This document shows positions 55,586 to 64,000 of a stretch of 64,000 nucleotides of DNA, piece by piece. Under the pieces are notes generated by a model. It worked only from the letters and a program-made list of their open reading frames with translations. It was not told where the DNA came from and did no database searches. A program made the position numbers and the translations under genes. This DNA is from Xenoacremonium recifei. Lineage: Eukaryota > Ascomycota > Sordariomycetes > Hypocreales > Nectriaceae. Numbering within the stretch: the first letter of the stretch is position 1; each line of letters begins with the position of its first letter. Location of the stretch: positions 310,001 to 374,000 of the forward strand of contig WOFQ01000019.1 of the NCBI GenBank assembly GCA_012184525.1. Direction: 5' to 3'.

Positions 55586-56713
55586 GATGGCTGAAGCTTG
55601 GAAACGGTTCAGTTGGACGCGTTGTAGGCAAGGAATCGATCTTCCATCACTGCGGATTAGAGCGTATCATGGGCAGGAAGGAGTTGTTGGGGAATTGAGA
55701 ATTGGGGAGAATTGAGTGGTTCACGGGACGATTAGAGGTTCAGCTGTTGAGCCCTCCTTGATGTCATTTTGAACTGATATCCCGGACGCGCCAGCCAAAA
55801 CAGGGAAGCTGCTGGAGCCGCATGCGTGATAGGAAGTGTCTTGGAGTGTGGCGGAGCATCCGAGTGAAATCAGGTACCGGTCTATCAGTTCTTGCGCCAG
55901 TGCTGGGGAAGGTACGCCCGAATTATCCCGCATGACCTTTGCGTCTGTCGATTGAGGCTGCTAAACAGTCTATAAAGTGATGCGATTCTGCAGCTTCAGC
56001 ATGTCCATTGATGATACGATTTATCGTGTTTTCCTGCTTGACGATCAACAAACAGATGATCGTGTTGTTGGAGCGCGTTCCTGAAAAAGCCGTTTGCGGC
56101 AACACAAGCAAGCCGAACCTCTGACGATCAATCAGATCCTTGCCGGAGCCCGGACAGCTGAGCTCCAGCTGGATTCCAGCGCCTGAAGCCTCTAATCCTA
56201 GGGCCGTGGATCGCTGTGGCCGCTATAAATGCGGCGGATGCGGGTACTACTGAAGCGGCATCTAGTGGGGTTTGAAGATGGTGGGGCGTGAACTCACTTC
56301 CTTATCGATAAGGCACAACACCCAATCCAGCATGTGGGCGGTGAAATCGCAGCGAGTCAAGACGCTAGATTTTTGCCGCCTTTTTTTTCTGCGAGGCGGC
56401 AGAATCCCAAATTCTCAGCTTCCATTTCACATCGACCTCACCAATTGATCAGCTCCGCAATTACCCATCCGCTGATCTGAACTTGGTTATTGATCACTTG
56501 TGCGACTTGTCAAAAAGGTACGTCCAACTCCTTCTCCAGGCAGATGCTATTGTTGTCTCGCCGGTGACTCTTCTTCTGTCGCTGCTACCCCGCCACCCGT
56601 TTTCTGTGTCGCATATCGTCTTACAGTCGCCTATCTAGAATCGACTTCGATCCTCATCTACTACGCATCGAGTCCAAGTCGCCAAACGCCTCTACAGCTA
56701 CTGCGCCGCCAAA
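55586..56713. other. Divergent promoter region of PlaA and La
   Basis: This 1.1-kb region has no supported gene. A pyrimidine-rich tract (including TTTTTTTTCT near 56381) lies about 330 bp before the La start. A long 5' UTR for the La gene is likely. Confidence 0.45.
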
Positions 56714-58049
56714 ATGAGCGCGGCCGAAGCCACCACCAAGCCCGTTGAGGCTGAGCAGCCCGAGGCTGTTCCTGCGGCTGAGACCGTCGAGGAGAAGCCT
56801 GCTGAGACCACCGAGGAGAAGGTTGAGGAGAAGACTGAGGAGAAGACCGAAGAGAAGGCTGCCGAGAAGCCCGCTGAGAAGTCCGCCTCCAACATGCTCA
56901 AGACCACGGCCCAGATCGATCGCGACAACTGGAAGAACAACCGCAAGTTCGACCCCAGCGCTCGCGACGTTACCGATGACCCTATTTCCATCCGCAAGCA
57001 GGTATGATACCTTTACAAAGGCCGTCGCTGGACTTGGTTAACATATCAAGGTCGAATTCTACTTCGGGGACTATAACTTCCCACAGGACAAGTTCATGTG
57101 GGAGTCGTGCGGCGGATCTGAGAACAAGCCCATGAAGGTCAAGACCATCCACTCCTTCAAGCGCATGCGCACCTTCCAGCCCTACTCTGCCGTCGTCGCC
57201 GCCCTTCGAGGAAGCAAAGTGCTAGAGGTTTCAGGCGAGGAGGGCGAGGAGGAAGTCAAGCGCAAGTACCCTTATAAGCCCCAGCCTAGCAGTAAGGCCA
57301 AGGTTGAGGCGGCTTCTGTATACGTCAAGGGTTTCGGCGACGAGACACCCGACACCCAGTTCGAGCTCGAGAGCTTCTTCGCCGAGTTTGGCGAGACCAA
57401 GGGCCTCAAGCTCCGCCGCACTCCGGAGAACCTTTTCAAGGGCTCCGTCTTCGTCACCTTTGCCGACGAGGAGACAGCCAAGAAGTTCCTGGAGCTCGAC
57501 CCCGCGCCCAAGTGGAAGGACCATGACCTGAAGATCATGTCCAAGCGCGCATACTGCGAGGAGAAGAACGAGCTCATCCGATCTGGCAAGTTGGAGCCTA
57601 GCGCTTCCCAACCTAAAAGGTTCTACGAGGGGCGTGAGAGCAATGGCCCAGCCCGAGGCCGCGGAGGTCGTTTCGACTCCGATGACTGGAAGAAGCGACG
57701 GGACCACGACCAGAAGAACGGCTTCCGGGGTGGACGCGGTGGACGAGGTGGTCGTGGCCGCGGGGGCCGAGGCCGAGGCGGACGTGATGATCGACGACAC
57801 GGCCGGGATGACCGACGGGAGCAGAAGGAGAATGGCGAGGTCAAGCACAGCAGCAACGAGTAAGTCGATGTGATTGTTCTAGTTAACTGCTGATACTAAC
57901 ACTTTCGCAGCACTGTTCCTCGCATCCAGTCCACGGCAGAGGAGAAGCCTGAGACGAACAACAACGGCAAGCGAGCCCGCGAGGAAGACGGCGCCGCCGC
58001 CGGGCCTGCGGCCAAGAAGGTCGATGCCAAAGACGAGGTTAAGGCTTAG
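56714..58049 (+). CDS. LHP1: La ribonucleoprotein (Lhp1-like) RNA chaperone
   Basis: Exons are 56714-57001, 57051-57859 and 57911-58049, giving 411 aa. An N-terminal Glu/Lys repeat region (TEEKVEEKTEEKTEEKAAEK) precedes the La motif (about residues 75-160: IRKQ joined to VEFYFGDYNFPQDKFM by the first intron, then MRTFQPYSAVVAALRGSK). An RRM follows (about 195-280: ASVYVKGFGDETPDTQFEL, GSVFVTFADEETAKKFLEL). The C-terminus has an Arg-Gly-rich box (GFRGGRGGRGGRGRGGRGRG) and a nuclear-localisation-like tail (NNNGKRAREED, AAKKVDAKDE). La binds the 3' UUU-OH of new RNA polymerase III transcripts, protects them and aids tRNA maturation in the nucleus. Introns are 49 and 51 nt. Confidence 0.95.
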
Positions 58050-58832
58050 GCGGGGAGGTGTTTGCGAATGTGAGCAAGGGGCGAGACCCGACTGATACCA
58101 CGACAAGAGAACAAAAAAGGGGAACGCTCGCACACAGGTTACGAGGTTTGATCACGGCATTCAACTATATACATACAACCCGGGGTTTCATGGGATGATT
58201 CTTGCAGTGTCTTCACGGTTTGAGGGCGTGCTTACTTGTGTAATAGCTAGAGCAGAAAAACAAAGCATTTTGCCAACCATCTTAGAGTCTCAGATGTACT
58301 TCACACCATACTCCTCACAACTAATCGGCACCACGGTTAACCACGCCCGGCATCTTCTGAAAATTACCCAAAGCGGCAGCTTTCGTATATCCTCCACTCA
58401 CGACAACCCCCTTAGCGCACAACCTGCCCAAGCGGGTAAAGCATTGGCCTTTACGGCCGCAATTTATCGCCGCGTCCGCGGAGCCCCCAGCCTCGGCCGG
58501 GACCCGGTACCGCATCGGCAGGGGGGCCAATGGCCATACAGCTTCCGTGGATTTCACACGAGAGCCGGAGCGTCAGTTGCCGATTGTTCGGCGGGGGGAG
58601 CGCCGAGCGATTCCTTCGTTTGTCATGGATTCCGTCATGGGATCATTTCTTTTCTTTTTTGTTGTTGGTGGTCTGGTTTCGATGAGACGCTGCGTGGTGA
58701 TCTTGTGTCGTGAAGGTGTTTTGGAAGTCGTTCGCTGTTACCACTGTCCTGTCGACTGACTTTTGCCTGCGAAACTACTCGCTGCATACGGAATACCTTG
58801 ACTTAAATCCCAGTTGGGCTTCAATTCCCATC
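58050..58832. other. Intergenic, upstream of the second MFS gene
   Basis: This is 783 bp after the La stop. The frame of the next gene is open back to 58710, but the residues upstream of 58833 look untypical. No separate gene is seen. Confidence 0.45.
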
Positions 58833-60578
58833 ATGGCGGGGAAAAGCACATCCGCACCGTCTCCCCCGCCACCAACCTTCGACCCAGAGAAGCATGAGCG
58901 GCCTCAATCAGCTTACTCTTCCTCCTCCTCCTCCTCGTCTCTTAGCATTGCCTTTGCTTCACTGCGCGAGGCTCCTCTGACGCCGTCTAAGTCACGCCAG
59001 TCGCAGACTCTCTCGCGTACTGTGTCTGAAGTCCGCGATGGGATCCAGAACCAGCGGGATCTTGATGTGGCGCCTGTGGAGGACGAGAAGGGCCTGGGTA
59101 CGGATGGCGTGGTGACGACTGAGACTGATGAGAATCTTGTAACTTGGGAGGGACCAGATGACCCTATGAATCCAAAGATGTGGAAGAACAACCGCAAGTG
59201 GGCAGTTGTCCTATGTGGTATGTCTCCCCCGTCTTCTCTTATACAAGCCTACTAACACTCTGCAGTCTCCTTTTTCACCCTCGTCACTCCCATGGCTTCC
59301 TCGATGGTAGCACCCGCATTGCCCGCCATCGCCGCGGACTTGAACATCCCATCCTCCTTCACACAGGCTCTCGTCCTCTCAATCTTCGTGCTCGCCTTCG
59401 CCCTCGGCCCCCTGCTCTGGGGTCCTCTCTCCGAACTGTACGGACGAGTCATCATCATCCAGATCGCCAACGTGTGGTTCCTGCTCTTCAACCTAGGTTG
59501 TGGACTCTCACATACGCCTGCCCAGATCCTCGCCTGTCGCTTCTTCTCCGGGCTGGGCGGCTCGAGTACCATGGCCGTTGGTGGTGGCGTGCTCAGTGAC
59601 CTGTTCACGCCTGAGGAGCGTGGCAAGGCTATTAGCATCTACTCGCTGATGCCGCTGCTTGGCCCTGCGGTTGGGCCCATCGCTGGTGGTTGGATCTCCG
59701 ATCGGACCTCCTGGCGCTGGATCTTTTACAGCACGACACTTGCCTGTGCCCTCATCCAGGCTGTTGGAGTCGTCCTGCTGCGGGAGACTTATGCGCCCAT
59801 CATCCTTGCCCGCAAGAGAGCTCGTCTCGTCGCCGCTACTGGCAATGATGCTCTGCGCACTGAGTACGACGCCCCTGATCGCACACTGATACAGGCTCTG
59901 GCGCAGGCGCTCACCCGGCCTATGCGCCTCCTTTTCTCACAAGTCATTGTACAGGTGCTCGCCATATACATGATGTTCATCTATGGCGTACTGTACTTGG
60001 TGCTGTCGACATTCCCGCGCCTCTGGACAGAGCGCTACCACGAGGCCACTGGCATCGCTAGTTTGAACTACCTGTCACTAGGCTTAGGCTTCTCACTCGG
60101 CTCATATCTCTGCGCGCCGCTGCAAGACCGCATCTACGCGTATCTCAAGCGGCGTGTCGGCAATGGCGTCGGCCGGCCTGAGTTTCGCGTGCCCATGATG
60201 ATCCCCGGCGCGGTCCTGGTTCCCGTCGGCCTGCTGATCTATGGCTGGACCGCGCAGGCAAAGACGCACTGGATCCTGCCAAACATCGGCGCAGTGCTAT
60301 ATGCCGCAGGCACTATCATTGGCTTCCAGTGTCTGCAAGGCTACCTCGTAGACTCGTTCTCGCGGTATGCGGCCAGCGCGGTGGGTGCTGTGACGGTGCT
60401 GCGCAGTCTCGCTGGCTTTGGGTTCCCGCTGTTCGGCCCGGCCATGTACGAGAGTCTCAATTATGGCATGGGCGATACGGTGCTGGCCATCTTTGGCATT
60501 GTCTTGGGCTTACCAGGCCCGTTGCTGTTGTGGAAGTATGGGGAACGGATCAGGGCTAGGAGTCAGTTTTCGGCGTGA
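58833..60578 (+). CDS. MFS multidrug/polyamine-type transporter (DHA1, 12 TM)
   Basis: Exons are 58833-59217 and 59266-60578 (48-nt intron), giving 565 aa. A Ser-rich cytosolic N-terminus of about 115 residues ends in VTWEGPDDPMNPKMWKNNRKW, the standard entry to TM1 in fungal DHA1 drug:H+ antiporters. Later signatures are PALPAIAADLNIPSS, the motif A-like PLSELYGRVIIIQIANV, and the antiporter motif C region IYSLMPLLGPAVGPIAGGW followed by SWRWIFYSTT. The protein should export drugs, polyamines or secondary metabolites at the plasma membrane using the proton gradient. No biosynthetic gene cluster adjoins it. The ATG lies in ATCATGGCG, a good context. Confidence 0.92.
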
Positions 60579-61694
60579 GGTAAAGGGGGTCAATAGCGGT
60601 CTCAAAAATAGGCATATATACTAAAAATTCAGGAAAGACAAAATCACGAAAGGTAAAAGAAAATAAATATAATTATAAATTGCGATTTTATTATTGAAAC
60701 AACTGGTTTACTTGTGGGAGCTCGGGGCAGACCCCGTATTACATGCATTTCTACCCTATCTTACCTTAGGCATCATAATACTAGGAGCTTTCCGGTATAC
60801 AACCGTTCAGCCGTGTATGGCCGTCGTAATGGGGATTTACAAACGACAGAGTCATGAGATAAGTCAGGTGACTAGCATAGTTACTGGGTGATCGAGGATC
60901 TCGGCGATCCACGGCTGCATGCGCCATTGGATCCCAGAGGATTCAATTACCTATGTTGGCCCGACATTATAAACTTTATAGTCTATTTAGCCACCCAAAA
61001 TACTGCTATAACTCACTGACTATAATCTGCAAGTATATTACCAGATGCGACATTCCTCTACTTAAAACAACGTGCCTCTACTTCCTTCCAGCCTCTTTCG
61101 ACTGATGATCTGCCACGAGAAACCTCGGCCATCTCACACTTTCGGTCTTCGGGCGAGTCCTCGGACCCTAGGGACAATGCCAAATAAATTAGTGCCAGCC
61201 CATATTCATCTCGCCCCATCATCCTATTCGCGCGCCTGACCTCTAAACCATGATTCTATCTAAATTCCCCGCACTCTAGTCCTACCCCGGCCTGGAATAC
61301 GGGGTCCCCATGGAGATGGTCACTTCCGCCCAAATCACCTAGGTTCGTGACGGATAGAATGCCGGGCGGGGTTGGGTCTCGTATATATAGCTTGGTCTGT
61401 CCTGGCTCGGGTCAACTCGAGGCGAAGATGGCTTCCTCGCGTGAAACTTGAACCGATGGCCTGTCGATGCTTCTTCCCTTGTGACTTGTCCGGAGACTTG
61501 TCCGAGGATGTTCACGAGAATGGCCTCGGACGAACCTCAGAAACAGGAATATGGCCGTGATGCGTTTCCCAGATGAAGTATAAATAAGGCAGATATAGCC
61601 CGTAATATAACCAGCCTGTCACCGCAAGAAACCAAGTCTTCAAGTGCCTCACATCCAGCTTGTGAATTCGACCCTCTGGGACAGCTCAGAAACA
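60579..61694. other. AT-rich intergenic region upstream of GH79
   Basis: No gene is seen. The part at about 60600-61080 is AT-rich with many TA steps, which might reflect RIP on an old repeat, though no parent element is visible. A short tandem GACTTGTCCG pair (61483-61492, 61495-61504) lies about 190-210 bp before the GH79 ATG. Confidence 0.4.
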
Positions 61695-63506
61695 ATGACG
61701 TCTGCTGTTCTCCTCTCAGCTTGGCTTCTTGGGTTTTCCAAGACAGCTTATGGCTTGACCTACGCTGTTCCCGGAAGCGTGCCTTCAAATGCAAGCTCCC
61801 AGCTGGCAACTGCTCCTGTGGGAGTCTCGTGAGTCTTCCCCCGCCGCTGTAAACATCGCAAGTTAACTAACGCTTCTCAAGGCTCGAGTTCTTCACGTTC
61901 CCAGCTTATTTTAACGACGTAGGCGCCACGTCGACGTGTCTTGAGAATCTTAAAGACTTGACGGGAGAATGGCCCCCTCTCCGAATTGGAGGAACCACCC
62001 AGTATGAATCGACTTTTTGATTAATGAGACGAGCAAAGCCCTGACATTCTGTATAGGGACCGGGCTACGTACGATGCCTCTTCAAGCAGCGCTGTCACTT
62101 ATACGGTAGCGAGCTCTGCCGATGCACCCTCCTCTCTCACATTTGGCCCATCGTTCGTTTCCCTTGCAGCCTCATACGGCGGAAACGTGATTCTGGGCCT
62201 GAACCGCCGCTTGGACAACATCTCCAACACCATCTCGGCCGCAGCTTTGGCCAAGTCCAAGATGGGCAATCTTGATGCCATTGAGTTAGGAAATGAGCCA
62301 AATTGTCAGTCACCCCCGTTTGAGAACTTAGACAGTTTTCAAAAAGGCAGTTGTAGAACGTTTACTGATTCTTCTGGTTTCAATAGTCTTTTCTAGTTCG
62401 GATCCCATCGCTGGAGGAGCATCCTGGACCGCAGCTGCAGACTACGCGTCCGAGATCAAATGGCAAGACGAAGTATGCGGCAATTTATCTGCCACAGACC
62501 TCATCTCCGCTGGCGTTTTCTTTGGCACCTCACCGATGAGCATCAGTGGTTTGGCGGCTGCTGAAGGAGATGCAATCGAATATGTGAAGGACTTCTGCTC
62601 GCATAACTATCCTCAGTCTGCTAGCACGGCGAACTTGGCCTCTTTGATGAGCCATAGCGGCATTGCGTCCCAGATTTCGGGCTTTGCAGGCGAAATTTCG
62701 GCTGCGGCTGCCAAGGGCAAGCCGCATATCTTTGGAGAGACCAACTCAGGTAAGTTACTCCTCCTTTTATAAGAAGGAATATTGCTAACTCCCCTTTTGT
62801 AGCTACCCAGGGTGGTGGTGGCATCAGCCCTACGTATGGTGCCGCTCTTTGGATTCTGGATTATGTGATGCAGACTCTCATTATGGGAACCGAGGTAAGT
62901 TTGATTTTATTATGACAAAACCTCAGCTGGTATGTTGTAACAGAGGCTAACACTACAATCAATTTCTAGGCGCTCTACTTCCACCAAGGCACCATTGGAA
63001 ACTGTGAGTATACAATGCCTTCGTCAACTCTTCTCTGGGTAACACTGTTGACAACATCCTTAGGCCAATACTGCTGGTGGGGTCGATATGATATGGGAGC
63101 TCCTTACTATGGTGCCTACTTCGCAACCTTGGCATTGGCAGACACCGAATACATCGCGCCGTTGGACGACCAAACTACTGCCTATGCCGCCTACGCGCTG
63201 TATAAATCAGGAAAGCCCGTGAAAGTTCTCCTCTACAACTCCGACTACTACACTTCGGGCACGAGGTCCTCTCAGACGTTCACTCTTAGCGGTCTTTCTG
63301 CGACATCTGTTACGGCAAAGCGTCTCACTGCACCGTACGCTACGTCCCGGGTTGACCAGGGCTCGAACCCAACAGTTGGAGGACAGACCTTTGCGAACGG
63401 GACTTGCGTGATTCAGGGAACTGCTGTGAGCGAGACAACTACGGTCTCTAGTGGGAAAGCTACCTTTACGGTTGCGGCTTCTGAAGCGTTGTTGATTTAC
63501 TTATAG
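61695..63506 (+). CDS. Secreted glycoside hydrolase family 79 (beta-glucuronidase-like)
   Basis: Seven exons (61695-61828, 61882-62001, 62057-62304, 62387-62749, 62803-62894, 62970-63003, 63064-63506) give 477 aa. A signal peptide covers about residues 1-20 (SAVLLSAWLLGFSKTAYG). The catalytic barrel carries AIELGNEPNFF with the acid/base Glu, joined across intron 3, and HIFGETNSA with the nucleophile Glu, joined across intron 4. GTIGNCQYCWWGRY is rebuilt across intron 6 and is characteristic of fungal GH79. A C-terminal beta-sandwich follows (about residues 370-477). The enzyme likely removes glucuronic acid, possibly 4-O-methylated, from arabinogalactan or similar plant or fungal glycans outside the cell. 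No cellulose-binding module is seen. Confidence 0.93.
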
Positions 63507-64000
63507 ATAGGTGACGCGTTATGGGTTCGTTGAAGAACGGCAGTGGAGGCATTGTCCATAGTCCAGATCCTAAAAAAAATGCTGTTTATAGTCAGTTACT
63601 AAGTGAATATACCGGGAAGCTTAAGCTCGGGGTCTCTTCTCTCTCTTTTGAGCATATAATTTTTCATCTTCTAATCTTCAAGTCTTGACTGTTTCGACTC
63701 ATTCTTTCAAACTCACCTGAGCCCGACAAAGTAACATTAGCAGCGAATTCAAACACAGGGTTTGGCTAAATGCACTATTGATTTAGAACTGGGGTGGTTA
63801 TGGATTTGGACTTTAGAAATTTCTACTGGATCAGGCTCCTGATATATGACGCGAGAGGAGTTTTGAGTATCAGTACATTGAAATCAAGGCTCTGTAAGGT
63901 TTGTTTGAGGCCTCCGTTCTAATTTATGTAATGATGTCCCTATTTACCATGTCTTATCCAAGTCTATAACTACTGCTCTATCCAATATCAATATATCTTT
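63507..64000. other. Downstream of GH79 to window edge
   Basis: This is the last 494 bp, AT-rich, with no gene seen. It includes the GH79 3' UTR. Confidence 0.45.

Noticed and set aside
60600..61080. AT-rich block as a RIP-mutated transposon
   Set aside because: No terminal repeats, coding remnants or second copy can be seen; AT-richness alone is not enough.

Overview
The window is nuclear DNA from a filamentous ascomycete, most likely a Sordariomycete (Hypocreales or Glomerellales type). Evidence: dense genes with short introns (about 48-110 nt, GTAAGT/GTATGT donors, CTNAC-type branch points); a fused P450/P450-reductase of the Fusarium P450foxy (CYP505) type; a HET-domain gene, a GLTP/HET-C2 homologue and NLR-type STAND genes; a tRNA-dependent ergosterol aspartylation synthase; and a secreted GH79. 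I modelled 22 protein genes, most with exon junctions set by hand. I see no tRNA, rRNA, intact transposon or CRISPR.

Layout. 1-1529: 3' part of a NACHT/ankyrin NLR. 1711-3425 (-): mitoribosomal uS4m. 3748-6619 (+): the alternative clamp-loader subunit CTF18, with two MluI cell-cycle boxes upstream. 6803-8457 (-): cytochrome b5/FMN L-lactate dehydrogenase ending in SKL. 9468-12637 (-): BRO1. 14319-14972 (+): conserved unknown. 15300-18120 (-): phospholipase D. 19109-19904 (+): glycolipid transfer protein (HET-C2 type). 20762-22767 (+): a secreted, membrane-anchored surface protein. 23601-25211 (+): MFS transporter (Dal5-like). 25279-27488 (-): HET-domain protein. 28481-29823 (+): FAD monooxygenase. 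30288-31424 (-): alpha/beta hydrolase. 33933-36770 (+): AspRS-DUF2156 fusion (ErdS). 37104-40632 (-): CYP505. 42022-45162 (+): NB-ARC/TPR NLR. 45988-47943 (-): RING-H2 E3 ligase. 50835-51294 (-): a four-exon 87-aa mitochondrial-type membrane protein. 51615-52784 (+): mitoribosomal mL44 (MRPL3). 53111-55585 (-): cPLA2-type phospholipase. 56714-58049 (+): La protein. 58833-60578 (+): MFS drug:H+ antiporter type. 61695-63506 (+): secreted GH79.

The most interesting locus is 30288-36770. ErdS, a fusion of an aspartyl-tRNA synthetase with a DUF2156 aminoacyl-transferase, moves Asp from Asp-tRNA onto ergosterol. The divergently transcribed HSL-type hydrolase beside it is a good candidate for the reverse enzyme, ergosteryl-aspartate hydrolase (ErdH). 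Together they would be a write/erase pair for sterol aspartylation.

A second theme is allorecognition and immunity: two NLRs (ankyrin and TPR), one HET-domain protein and one HET-C2-like GLTP lie within 45 kb. The TPR array has six nearly identical 126-bp units, which points to recent repeat turnover. Lipid enzymes are also frequent (PLD, cPLA2, GLTP, CYP505, ErdS), but no sequence evidence here links them into one pathway.
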